Source: Desulfovibrio piger ATCC 29098 (GTDB lineage Bacteria; Desulfobacterota; Desulfovibrionia; Desulfovibrionales; Desulfovibrionaceae). Taken from it: DNA of 64,000 bases. Under the pieces are notes generated by a model, which made no database searches, was not told where the DNA came from, and saw only the letters and a list, made by a program, of their open reading frames with translations. Where the stretch lies: the NCBI RefSeq assembly GCF_000156375.1, contig NZ_DS996359.1:737316-801315 (forward strand), given 5' to 3'. The position numbers and the translations under genes were made by a program. Positions within the stretch are counted from its first letter, which is position 1. Every line of letters starts with the position of its first letter. Shown here piece by piece: positions 44,887 through 53,128 of the stretch.

Positions 44887-45220
44887 GTGATGTTTTTTCA
44901 GGGGGAAGGGCCTGGTCGTAACGGACGCGTCCCTGCGGGCCGTCGTTGGGTCGCCAGTTCGCGCGCCAAAGGGGCCTTCCCCCTGCACTCTCCATCCCCC
45001 CCTCCCACTGGCGAATATTATCAGGAAGGACGGGAGCGCAGCATCCCTGGAAGGCCGCGTATGCCTGTCTGTCCCCTGTCTGCGAAAGTAGTGCTCCTGT
45101 CCTTCCTAGCTGTTCGTGGCGAAGGAGAAGCCGTGCCATCAAAAAATTTGTCGGGACATTTAATTGAAAATGAAATTCTTTTTCTATATATTCACACAAA
45201 CACCCAGCAAAGGAGAGCGT
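44887..45220. other. Intergenic stretch with a repeat-like hairpin and a promoter
   Basis: 334 bp. A GGGGGAAGGGCC arm (44901-44912) pairs with GGCCTTCCCCC (44973-44983) across a ~60-nt loop and is followed by a C-rich tail (44995-45004). This resembles the first half of the dispersed repeat, but without the CCGGTC block. The right end is AT-rich and holds a promoter (45164-45192). Confidence 0.5.
45164..45192 (+). promoter_or_regulatory. Strong-looking sigma-70 type promoter
   Basis: TTGAAA (45164-45169), 17-bp spacer, TATATT (45187-45192). It is followed after about 20 bp by an AAAGGAG ribosome-binding site and the ATG at 45221. It is one of the best promoter matches in the window. Confidence 0.6.
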
Positions 45221-45529
45221 ATGGACAATCGCTTCGGGACGACTTCCGGCATGGTCATCCAGACCGTCATGGAAAACGGGCAGGAATTCTGCCTGGCTAT
45301 CGACGAGCGCGGCCTGTATCTGACCAGCGCCCGCTATCTGGACAGGAACCTGGCGGACCCCCACCGTTATTCCGGCAGCAGGGCCACCACCAGGGCCCGT
45401 CTGCTGGCCCTCGATCTGGATCCCGTCCGTCTGGCCGAGGCCAATGCCCACCGCATCCCGGTCTACACCGACGAAGCCAAGAAGAAGATCAACCCCATCA
45501 AGGCGTCCAAGCGCGGTCTGAAGGGATGA
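45221..45529 (+). CDS. Small basic protein of unknown function
   Basis: 102 residues from an ATG preceded by AAAGGAG and a good promoter. No signal peptide, membrane segment or cysteine cluster (one Cys). The first half looks folded (GMVIQTVMENGQEFCLAIDE). The C-terminus is Lys-rich (KKKINPIKASKRGLKG), suggesting nucleic-acid or membrane contact. I do not recognise the family. Single-gene transcript, convergent with the DUF6056-like gene. Confidence 0.7.
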   Translation: MDNRFGTTSGMVIQTVMENGQEFCLAIDERGLYLTSARYLDRNLADPHRYSGSRATTRARLLALDLDPVRLAEANAHRIPVYTDEAKKKINPIKASKRGLKG

Positions 45530-45583
45530 TGGCAGGACGCTGCTGATCACGGCGGCCCGGTGGGGATCATCGGGCCGTTTCGT

Positions 45584-47296
45584 TTATGGCCGGGATGAGG
45601 TGGCGGATGGCCAGTCCAGGCGTTGCCAGACCACCTGGCCACCGGCATCTTCCCGGCCGATGTACGCGATGTCCTCAAGCCGGCGCAGCCCCCGGAGATG
45701 GACCAGGGCCTTGCCGTCCTTGCCCCTGGTCACGGCCGGTTTGAACCAGGGGTTCAGGGCGTTGGCTCCGCGCGGGGCCGCAGGCGGAGGGGTGAGGTGG
45801 AGCATGACTTCTCGCAGCATGGACGAGATGGTTTGCTCATGGGTGTGGCAGGCCAGGTGGAGAGGGCGGTCATCCAGGCCGTCCAGATAGAGCATGTGGC
45901 TGGTCGCGAAAGCCCTGATATCCGGCATCCCCGGCAGGGGACGGGCATCCTGCCAGGGCACCAGCCGGCTCCACTCCTGTGTCGGACCCATGAGGATGGC
46001 GTCCCGCGTATGGTAGCTGGGATAGAAATATTTGTCGCTGCCCGGATAATCCATATGGCGGACATCCAGCGTGCCGTTCCGCGCGGCGGCCTGTTTGGCC
46101 GCTATCAGGGGGGCTGCCTGCCGGAAGACCTGGGCCTGCTGCCAAAGGGAGAAAACGAGCAGCAGCAGGAACAGGCTGCGTGCCGCGTATCCGAACAGGC
46201 GGGGGACAGAAAGGCGGAACAGCAGGGCGCATGTGGACAGGACAAGCCAGAAATAACCGGCGGTCATGGCCCTGTCGGCGCGGGAGGGGCTCAGGACGAA
46301 GGCGCCGATGCAGGCGTGTCCCATCAGGAACAGGAGCAGGGCGGGCAGCCAGATATCCCGGGACAGCTCCCGGCGACGGTACAGGCAAACGAGGGCCCCC
46401 AGATCCAGCAGGTAAAGCGGCAGCAGCTCCAGCTGCTGGGTGCTCCAGAAGATGAGGAAGCTATGGAAGGCTTTCCAGGAGGCCAGCGGGACCAGTCCCG
46501 ATCCCAGTGCGGCGGCACGGGCCAGGTTGCCCGGTGCGGCGATGAGCGCCAGCCAGCCGGCCACGGCTCCTGCCAGACCTGCCACGGCCCAGAGCGGCAG
46601 GTGTCGGCCCGCTTTTTTCTGGACCACGCAGGCCCCCAGAGCCAGCAATATCAGGAGCATCCCCAGGCTTTCATTGCTCCAGCCGGCCAGCAGACCGGCC
46701 AGCAGGAAGGCAGCTTCGCCGGGAAGGCGGGACAGGCTCCCGTCCAGCCAGAAGCGATAGGGCAGCAGGAAGAGGACGGCCAGCAGCAGGGTATAGCCGT
46801 AGTTGGCCGTACCTGTACGCCAGAAGAAGGCCGACCCGAAGGCCGGCAGCATGAACCACAGCAGTCCGCCCAGCAGGATGATCTGCCAGGGGACGAGCTT
46901 TTTTCGCCACCGTTTTCCCCAGAGCAGGAGCAGGCTGAAGAACAGCAGGGCCGTATGGACCAGCGGCGTGAGCACCGCATGCAGCCAGTCCGGGGCCAGC
47001 AGCAGGCAGCGGGCCAGGAACTGGCCGATGAAGCGGCCGTTCCATTGCAGATATTCCTGCCACTGGAGGCGCAGCAGATCGGCCAGTGAAGACGGCGGGG
47101 CCGTCGCGGACACAGGCTGTCCCGCTGATGTCAGGGAAGGCATGGAGAGCCCGGCGGCATAGATGATGTCATCCGCTTCCCGGGGACTGAGCCAGCAAAA
47201 AAAGGCCATGACGAAGCTGCTGGCCGCCAGGGTCAGAATGATGGCCGGCAGGGAGGATCCCCTGCCGGCCATCACGGAAGTCGTATGCGGGGGCAT
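45584..47296 (-). CDS. Polytopic membrane protein (DUF6056-like)
   Basis: 570 residues starting 4 bp after the speA stop. About ten to twelve hydrophobic segments spread over residues 10-420, followed by a ~150-residue extracytoplasmic-type C-terminal domain. Segments such as SPREADDIIYAAG and EYLQWNGRFIGQFLAR after the first helix match the pattern of glucosyltransferase-like GT-C/DUF6056 proteins (acidic DD after helix 1), so a lipid-linked sugar transferase is conceivable. I cannot identify a substrate. It sits downstream of speA, but no functional link is apparent. Confidence 0.65.
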   Translation of the reverse strand: MPPHTTSVMAGRGSSLPAIILTLAASSFVMAFFCWLSPREADDIIYAAGLSMPSLTSAGQPVSATAPPSSLADLLRLQWQEYLQWNGRFIGQFLARCLLLAPDWLHAVLTPLVHTALLFFSLLLLWGKRWRKKLVPWQIILLGGLLWFMLPAFGSAFFWRTGTANYGYTLLLAVLFLLPYRFWLDGSLSRLPGEAAFLLAGLLAGWSNESLGMLLILLALGACVVQKKAGRHLPLWAVAGLAGAVAGWLALIAAPGNLARAAALGSGLVPLASWKAFHSFLIFWSTQQLELLPLYLLDLGALVCLYRRRELSRDIWLPALLLFLMGHACIGAFVLSPSRADRAMTAGYFWLVLSTCALLFRLSVPRLFGYAARSLFLLLLVFSLWQQAQVFRQAAPLIAAKQAAARNGTLDVRHMDYPGSDKYFYPSYHTRDAILMGPTQEWSRLVPWQDARPLPGMPDIRAFATSHMLYLDGLDDRPLHLACHTHEQTISSMLREVMLHLTPPPAAPRGANALNPWFKPAVTRGKDGKALVHLRGLRRLEDIAYIGREDAGGQVVWQRLDWPSATSSRP

Positions 47297-47300
47297 GTGC

Positions 47301-49235
47301 CTAGCGTTCGAAATAGGTGTAGCCGCGCAGGCCGTCTTCGAAAGCCTGGAGCACGGCAAAGCGGTCGCTGGGCGTCAGGCGTCCGGCACGCACGGCGCGT
47401 TCGGCCGTGGCGCGCAGGTCGTCCAGGATGCGGCGGGGGTCGTACTCCACATAGCTCAGGATGTCGGCCACGGAGTCGCCCCGGATCTCGCGCACGTACT
47501 CATAGCCGCCGTCGGGGTTGACGCGGATGGAGACCACGTTGGTGTCGCCCATGAGGTTGTGCAGATCGCCCAGGGTCTCCTGATAGGCACCCACCAGGAA
47601 GACGCCCAGGTAGTATTCCTCGCCGTCCTTCAGGGGATGCAGGTCCAGGGTGGTCTTGAGGCCCTGCGGGTCGATGAAGTGGTCGATGCGGCCGTCAGAG
47701 TCGCAGGTGATGTCCGAGATGATGCCCTGGCGCGAGGGGAACTCGTTGAGGCGGTGCACCGGCATCACCGGGAAGAGCTGGTCGATGGCCCAGCTGTCCG
47801 GCAGGGACTGGAAGACGCTGAAGTTGCCGTAGTAGATGTCGGCCAGGCTCACGTCGATGTCCTGCAGGTCGCGGGGCACGGTCTTGAGCTTCACCTTCTC
47901 CTGGGCGATGCGCATGATGATGGCCCAGAAGAAGCGTTCCGAAAGGGTGCGCTGGCGCAGGTTCACGCGGCCCGTGGAAAAGAGCTTGCGCATCTCGTCA
48001 CGGTAGTAGATGGCGTCGTTGTAGCATTCCTGCAGGTTGCGCAGGCTGATGTTGCCGTAGACCTCGCGCATGTTCAGCACGGGCTCGGGGGTGTCCTCGG
48101 GCAGCTCGGCGGGCAGCTGGGCTTCTTCCACGGCGCTCACGTCCAGCACGTTGAACAGCAGCACGGAATAGTAGGCCACGGTGGCGCGGCCGGATTCGGT
48201 GATGATGTGCGGGTGCGGCACCTGCTGCTCGTCGAGGATGCTCATGATGGCTTCCACGATGTCGGCGCTGTATTCGTCCAGATTGTAGTTGCGCGAGGAA
48301 ATATAGTTGGTGTGCGAGCCGTCGTAGTCCACGGCCAGGCCGCCGCCCAGGTCAAGGTAGCCCATGGGCGCGCCTTCCTGCACCAGGCCCACATACAGGC
48401 GCGCGCCTTCCATGACGCCGGTGCGGATGTCGCGGATGTTGGAGACCTGGGAGCCCAGGTGGTAGTGCAGCAGGCGGAAGCAGTCCAGCATGTCGCAGGC
48501 CTTGAGCTTGTCCACCACGTCCACGATCTGGGCCGGGGAAAGGCCGAAGGTGGAGCGCTCGCCGCCGGAGTCGGTCCAGTGGCCGCTGGCCTTGACCGAG
48601 AGCTTGGCGCGCACGCCGATGTTGGGGCGGATGCCCAGTTCACGGCTGCGGGAGAGCAGCACGTCCAGCTCGCTGGGCATCTCCAGCACGAAGAAAAGGT
48701 TGAAGCCCAGACGCTGGGCCTGCAGGCCCAGGTCGATGAACTCCTCGTCCTTGTAGCCGTTGCAGACGATGCAGGCTTCGGTATCGCGCATCAGGGAGAC
48801 GGCGGCGATGAGTTCCGCCTTGGAGCCCACTTCCAGACCGTGATGGTAGCGGGAACCGAACTGGGCGATCTTTTCCACCACCTGTTGCTGCTGGTTGACC
48901 TTGATGGGGAAGACGCCGCGGTACTGGCCCTGATAGTTCAGGTTCTTGATGGCCTTGCGGAAGGACTCGTGCAGGCTGGCGATACGGGAGTCGAGGATGT
49001 TTTCCACGCGCAACAGCACGGGCATGTCATAGCCGCGTTCACGCAAGCCGGAGATGATCTCCGGGATGGAGATCTGCGGGCCTTTGGGGCCCTGCGGGCA
49101 GACGACCACGTCCCCTTCATCGGACACCGTAAAAAAGCCGGCTCCCCAGTTGCGGATACCGTACAGTTCGATGGAATCTTCCACCCGCCACTGTTGCAAT
49201 GCGCGGTTTTTTGCCAATTCTTGTGCCTCCAGCAT
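47301..49235 (-). CDS. speA: Biosynthetic arginine decarboxylase
   Basis: 644 residues from ATG 49235, close to the ~630-660 of the family. PLP-dependent (alanine-racemase fold) decarboxylation of arginine to agmatine, first step of a polyamine route. The Schiff-base lysine is in YRGVFPIKVNQQQQVVEKI near residue 90, FGLSPAQIVDVV near 225, and LDLGGGLAVDYDGS near 285. ITESGRATVAYYSVL and the C-terminal VGAYQETLGDLHNLMGDTN (substrate/PLP contacts) are intact. No agmatinase or agmatine deiminase gene follows in the window. Confidence 0.95.
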   Translation of the reverse strand: MLEAQELAKNRALQQWRVEDSIELYGIRNWGAGFFTVSDEGDVVVCPQGPKGPQISIPEIISGLRERGYDMPVLLRVENILDSRIASLHESFRKAIKNLNYQGQYRGVFPIKVNQQQQVVEKIAQFGSRYHHGLEVGSKAELIAAVSLMRDTEACIVCNGYKDEEFIDLGLQAQRLGFNLFFVLEMPSELDVLLSRSRELGIRPNIGVRAKLSVKASGHWTDSGGERSTFGLSPAQIVDVVDKLKACDMLDCFRLLHYHLGSQVSNIRDIRTGVMEGARLYVGLVQEGAPMGYLDLGGGLAVDYDGSHTNYISSRNYNLDEYSADIVEAIMSILDEQQVPHPHIITESGRATVAYYSVLLFNVLDVSAVEEAQLPAELPEDTPEPVLNMREVYGNISLRNLQECYNDAIYYRDEMRKLFSTGRVNLRQRTLSERFFWAIIMRIAQEKVKLKTVPRDLQDIDVSLADIYYGNFSVFQSLPDSWAIDQLFPVMPVHRLNEFPSRQGIISDITCDSDGRIDHFIDPQGLKTTLDLHPLKDGEEYYLGVFLVGAYQETLGDLHNLMGDTNVVSIRVNPDGGYEYVREIRGDSVADILSYVEYDPRRILDDLRATAERAVRAGRLTPSDRFAVLQAFEDGLRGYTYFER

Positions 49236-49444
49236 CGGAAATTTCGGATGAGTTCGCGGGCTCTCCCGCCGCGGGATTATTATGCCCGCACAGGGGGGAA
49301 AGTCAATTGTCCCGGGGCCGCGGTCCGTCCGGGAAGGCAGGGCGGGCAAGCGCTCCCGGGCAGGGCCTCCATTTGTTTTCTTGACGCGATGTGCCTGGTG
49401 TGCAACGTTTTTGAGGCATCATTCAGAAAATCGTGAGGACTGCC

Positions 49445-50527
49445 ATGAAACATCTTGCCATCTTCCTGCTCCTGCTCGCCCCCGTGCTGGCCTCCTGTTC
49501 CGGAGACAAGGACGGACAGGGCGGCAGACAGGCCGCGCCCGTGCATGTGATGACGGTACAGCCGCAGGACGTGCCGCGTGTGCTCGGCGCTGTGGGCAAC
49601 GTCAAGGCTTCCGCCAGCGTGGGGCTCACCCCCCGTGTGACCGGCGAGATAGAAAAGGTGCATTTTACGGAAGGCCAGGACGTGAAGGAAGGCGATGTGC
49701 TGCTGACCATCGATACGCGTCCTTTTGAAGCCACCCTGCGCGAAAAGAAGGGCCAGCTGGCCAAGTCCGAGGCCCAGCTGCACAAAGCCACCAATGATGC
49801 GGGCCGTTACGGCAAGCTGGTGGGCAACGGCTATGTGAGCCGCGAGGCCTACGAACAGACCGCCACCGAGGCCGCGGCCCTGCGTGCCACCGTGCAGGCC
49901 GACAAGGCCGCGGTGGAAAGCGCCGCCCTCGATCTTTCCTACTGCACCCTGCGCGCGCCCATCAGCGGCCGCGTGGGCGGTCTCAAGGTGGACAAGGGCA
50001 ACATGGTGCGCAGTTCCGATACCACGCCCATCGTCAGCATCGACACCCTTTCGCCCATCTATGTGACCTTCTCGGTGCCGGAGCGGCATCTTTCCCTGAT
50101 CCTCGACCGCATGCACGCCGGGCCGGTGGAAGTGGACGTGACCCCCACGGGCGGGCAGACCGAAAAGGGCCTGCTGACCCTGGTGGAAAACAGTGTGGAT
50201 ACCACCACCGGCACCATCCAGCTGCGTGCCACCTTCTCCAATGAGAACCGCCGCCTCTGGCCCGGCCAGTTCGTGACCGTGGAACTGCCGCTGGGCATGG
50301 CGCGCCAGGCCCTGGCCATCCCCAGCCGGGCCGTGCAGAGCGGCCGCGAGGAGAACTACCTCTATGTGGCCGGTGCTGACGGCAAGGCCTCCTACCGCAA
50401 GGTGAACATCGTTTTCGAGGCCGGTGACACCAGCGTGGTGGAAGGCGAGCTCAAGGCCGGGGAACAGGTCATCATCGACGGTATCGTGCGCCTGGCTCCC
50501 GATGTGCCGGTGAAGGTGATAGAGTAG
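49445..50527 (+). CDS. RND efflux periplasmic adaptor lipoprotein (AcrA/MexA family)
   Basis: 360 residues. A lipoprotein signal with lipobox VLASC (Cys ~17) anchors it in the inner membrane. The order biotinyl-lipoyl half (VGLTPRVTGEIEKVHFTEGQ), short coiled-coil hairpin (~95-150, LAKSEAQLHKATNDAGRYGK), second lipoyl half (LDLSYCTLRAPISGRVGGLK) and beta-barrel (GTIQLRATFSNENRRLWPGQ) is typical. The adaptor bridges an RND pump to an outer-membrane channel. No pump or channel gene follows. A strong terminator lies 53 bp downstream, so it is an orphan at this locus. The GTG at 49433 is a possible but less likely start. Confidence 0.9.
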   Translation: MKHLAIFLLLLAPVLASCSGDKDGQGGRQAAPVHVMTVQPQDVPRVLGAVGNVKASASVGLTPRVTGEIEKVHFTEGQDVKEGDVLLTIDTRPFEATLREKKGQLAKSEAQLHKATNDAGRYGKLVGNGYVSREAYEQTATEAAALRATVQADKAAVESAALDLSYCTLRAPISGRVGGLKVDKGNMVRSSDTTPIVSIDTLSPIYVTFSVPERHLSLILDRMHAGPVEVDVTPTGGQTEKGLLTLVENSVDTTTGTIQLRATFSNENRRLWPGQFVTVELPLGMARQALAIPSRAVQSGREENYLYVAGADGKASYRKVNIVFEAGDTSVVEGELKAGEQVIIDGIVRLAPDVPVKVIE

Positions 50528-50580
50528 GGACGCTCCGGGACAGGGACCATTGATCCCCTTCCCATGAGCTTGAAAAAAGG

Positions 50581-50621
50581 ACGGGCCCCGTCTGCCGGAC
50601 AGCAGGCGGGGCCCGTTTTTT
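50581..50621 (+). terminator. Terminator after the RND adaptor gene
   Basis: A 15-bp stem (50581-50595 with 50602-50616, one G-T pair) followed by T6 ending at 50621. It lies 53 bp past the adaptor stop codon and isolates the gene. Confidence 0.9.
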
Positions 50622-50814
50622 ATGCAGGAGAAGGCCCTGTCCCGAGCGGGAGGCTGCCGGCCATTTTCCTCTGGAAGAGGCGCGTCTGAAAAGACAGGTG
50701 GGGCCTGCGCCTGCCGGATGCGCGGCAGGCCTGGACGAGGATCCTTACTTATGGATATGCCGGAGACGCGTTGACGGGGATGGCAGGACGCGGCTTGCCG
50801 GCAGCGCTCCTGTC

Positions 50815-51444
50815 TTACGCTCCGTCGACCAGGGTGCAGCGGGCGCGGCCGTCGGTACGTCCGGCGATGGCCTCCTCAAAGGGGCCGCGCAGGGCCTTGG
50901 GCAGGCAGATGCGTACCCGGGCGGCCTGGTCATAGGCCTCGGCGCAGACGCGGGCTTCAAACGTGGGCAGCAGACGGTGCAGGCGGTCCAGATGGGCATA
51001 GTCCAGCTGCACGTCCAGCTCCACGGTGGGCACTTTTTCCGCCAGGGGCAGGGTGGCCAGGTTCTCGCGCACCGAATCCTGATAGGCGCGCACCAGACCG
51101 CCGGTGCCCAGTTTGACGCCGCCGAACCAGCGCGTGACCACCATGGTGATCTCGCCCACGCCGCAATGCAGCAGCACCTGCAGCATGGGGCGTCCGGCCG
51201 TGCCGTGCGGCTCGCCGTCGTCCGAAAAGCCCACCTGGCCGCTGTGGCCCGGCGCTCCGGCCACGAAGGCCCAGCAATTGTGGGTGGCGTCAGCGTGTTT
51301 GGTGCGGATCTGCTCCACGAAGGCGCGGGCGGCTTCCATGCCGGGCGTATGCGCGCAGTGGGTCAAAAAGCGGCTGCGCCGGATGATGATCTCGGTCTGG
51401 AAGGGGGCGGCGGCATCGGCCGCGGGGATGGGGAAGCGGCTCAT
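50815..51444 (-). CDS. YigZ/IMPACT-family protein
   Basis: 209 residues. The N-terminal UPF0029 domain shows SRFLTHCAHTPGMEAARAFV, ATHNCWAFVAGAPG, FSDDGEPHGTAGRPMLQVL and ITMVVTRWFGGVKLGTGGLV, all IMPACT/YigZ signatures. The C-terminal DUF1949-like domain follows. Eukaryotic IMPACT regulates GCN2; in bacteria a ribosome- or translation-linked role has been proposed, but the biochemical function is open. Its start overlaps the stop of the cupin gene by 4 bp. Confidence 0.92.
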   Translation of the reverse strand: MSRFPIPAADAAAPFQTEIIIRRSRFLTHCAHTPGMEAARAFVEQIRTKHADATHNCWAFVAGAPGHSGQVGFSDDGEPHGTAGRPMLQVLLHCGVGEITMVVTRWFGGVKLGTGGLVRAYQDSVRENLATLPLAEKVPTVELDVQLDYAHLDRLHRLLPTFEARVCAEAYDQAARVRICLPKALRGPFEEAIAGRTDGRARCTLVDGA

Positions 51445-52010
51445 GCCCGCCCGCCTTCCCCGGGATCGGGGCAGCCGTCAGGCAGCTGGCAAAAATGTTC
51501 GATGCGCTCTTTGGCAAAGGGGTAGCGGCGCACCAGGCAGGCGGCCCTGGCCAGTTCGAAGTCGCGAAAGTCGAAGCCCGGCGCCACCGTACAGGAGACC
51601 AGGGAAAAATCCGTCCCCGGGCAGGGCTCGGCACCGAACCAGCAACCGCCGGGCATGGGCAGCAGCAGGTGCTGCCCGGCAAGGATATCGGCCCCCAGTA
51701 TGCGGTCCAGCTCCTGGCCGTCGGGGGTCAGACAATACAGGCGCAGGGGACCGCCCAGATGGAAATGCCACAATTCATCCTGACGGATGCGGTGCAGGCG
51801 GGAGCGCTCGCCGGCCTGCAACAGATACAGGATGCTCGTGCTGCACGGACGGCTGCCGCAGATGCCGCAGGGGAGGCTTTCGGGCTGCAGATCCTGCGAG
51901 CTGCACCAGATGCGCCGGTAGTGGCCGCCTTCCACATGGGGCATCAGGTCGTAATGGCGGATGATGTCCTGGGCCGAAAGGGCTTGTGCAAGGGATGTGG
52001 TCGCTGTCAT
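51441..52010 (-). CDS. Cupin-5 (DUF985) domain protein
   Basis: 189 residues. DUF985 features: YDLMPHVEGGHYRRIW near residue 20, STSILYLLQAGERSRLHRI near 58, ELWHFHLGGPLRLYCLTPDG near 80, and LPMPGGCWFGAEPCPG, VSCTVAPGFDFRDFELA. The paired His residues in the second strand region could bind metal, as in cupins. The catalytic role is unknown. It is translationally coupled to YigZ (ATGA overlap). Confidence 0.9.
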   Translation of the reverse strand: MTATTSLAQALSAQDIIRHYDLMPHVEGGHYRRIWCSSQDLQPESLPCGICGSRPCSTSILYLLQAGERSRLHRIRQDELWHFHLGGPLRLYCLTPDGQELDRILGADILAGQHLLLPMPGGCWFGAEPCPGTDFSLVSCTVAPGFDFRDFELARAACLVRRYPFAKERIEHFCQLPDGCPDPGEGGRA

Positions 52011-52178
52011 GCCGTTTTTTTAGCCTGCCTTGGCCCGGCCCGCAAGCGTTGCGGGCGGACGCGCGGCATAAGCGCTTTTGGCGCAGGAAAGATGGCATTA
52101 ATCCGGCTCCGGGACATTGACGTTGGCCATCCGGGCCTTATGTATTGGGGGCGGAGATAAAAATACGCAAAAAAATGC

Positions 52179-52207
52179 TTTACAAAGGCATGAGTTTTCA
52201 GTAAACA
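52179..52207 (+). promoter_or_regulatory. Rubrerythrin promoter
   Basis: TTTACA (52179-52184), 17-bp spacer, TAAACA (52202-52207). A small inverted repeat AGGAA-TAG-TTCCT (52208-52220) lies at the expected transcript start. The AAGGAG ribosome-binding site and ATG follow 50-60 bp downstream in AT-rich sequence. Confidence 0.55.
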
Positions 52208-52267
52208 GGAATAGTTCCTGATTAAGACGACATTTTTTTGAACATACACCCCCCAAGGAGAACCACA

Positions 52268-52780
52268 ATGAGCAAGACTCTCGAAAACCTGATGGCTGCT
52301 TTCGCCGGTGAATCCCAGGCCAACCGCAAATACCTCGCCTACGCCCAGGCTGCCGACAAGGAAGGCCTGTCCGGTGTGGCCAAGGTGTTCCGCGCCGCTG
52401 CCGCCGCCGAAACCATCCACGCCCACACCCATCTGAAGAACGCCGGCAAGATCGGTGACACCGCCGCCAACCTGCAGGACGCCATCGGTGGTGAGACCTA
52501 CGAATTCACCAAGATGTATCCTGAAATGATCAAGGACGCCGAAGCCGAAGGCCAGACCGCCGTGGCCAAGTACATGGACATGGTGAACAAGGTGGAAGAA
52601 GTGCACGCCAACCTGTACAAGAAGGCCGCTGCCGACAACCACGCTTTCGACAACGTCGACTTCTACGTCTGCAAGGTCTGCGGTTACACCCACGAAGGCC
52701 CCTGTGACAGCTGCCCCGTGTGCGGCGCCAAGGCTGCTGCCTTCTTCAAGGTGGACGACGCCTGCGGCCTGAACAAGTAA
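52268..52780 (+). CDS. rbr: Rubrerythrin
   Basis: 170 residues from an ATG preceded by AAGGAG. A non-haem di-iron peroxidase. The ferritin-like four-helix domain has the ligands in AGESQANRKYLAYA (E-x-x-x), AAAAETIHAHTHL and the EAEGQTAVAKYM to VEEVHANLYKK helices (ExxH). The C-terminal rubredoxin-like domain (YVCKVCGYTHEG then CDSCPVCGAK) holds Fe(Cys)4. It is slightly shorter than the ~190-residue D. vulgaris rubrerythrin. It uses electrons, probably from rubredoxin, to reduce the peroxide left by superoxide reductase. Single-gene transcript. Confidence 0.95.
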   Translation: MSKTLENLMAAFAGESQANRKYLAYAQAADKEGLSGVAKVFRAAAAAETIHAHTHLKNAGKIGDTAANLQDAIGGETYEFTKMYPEMIKDAEAEGQTAVAKYMDMVNKVEEVHANLYKKAAADNHAFDNVDFYVCKVCGYTHEGPCDSCPVCGAKAAAFFKVDDACGLNK

Positions 52781-52804
52781 GTTCAGCCTGTCCTGAGTTT
52801 TCCT

Positions 52805-52835
52805 GGCGCTGCCCTTCGGGGCGGCGCCTTTTTTT
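52805..52835 (+). terminator. Rubrerythrin terminator
   Basis: A 10-bp stem (52805-52814 with 52819-52828, one G-T pair) capped by a TTCG tetraloop and followed by seven Ts. It lies 24 bp past the rbr stop codon. Confidence 0.95.
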
Positions 52836-53047
52836 ATGTCTGACGGCCGGGCAAGCTGCCCTTTTCCCTGGCGGAAAGAGGTGCTGATGCGGCAGGCACC
52901 GGCCATTCGGCTTTGCCGCTTTGAGAGCCGGGGCAGGTGGTCCCACGGCGCGGCGGGGCATGATGGGGCGCCATGGCGCGTCTTTGGCCGGGCCGGTCCT
53001 TGCCGCGGAGGGCGGGCGGTGGGACAGGCTGCTGTGCCGGGCAGGCA

Positions 53048-53078
53048 AGAAAAAAGGCCCGCCGGAGACCGGCAGGCC
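53048..53078 (-). terminator. Terminator of the two-component operon
   Basis: On the minus strand GGCCTGCCGG (53078-53069) pairs with CCGGCGGGCC (53065-53056, one G-T pair), followed by TTTTTT. It lies about 50 bp past the response regulator stop. Confidence 0.85.
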
Positions 53079-53128
53079 TCTGGAATGCCACAGGTGGGCG
53101 ACGACGAAAGCGTTTTGTCCCGCGGGGC

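Larger units (their letters stand above)
52781..53128. other. Intergenic stretch between convergent rbr and the response regulator
   Basis: 348 bp with the rbr terminator at 52805-52835 and the two-component operon terminator at 53048-53078. Nothing else is supported between them. Confidence 0.5.
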
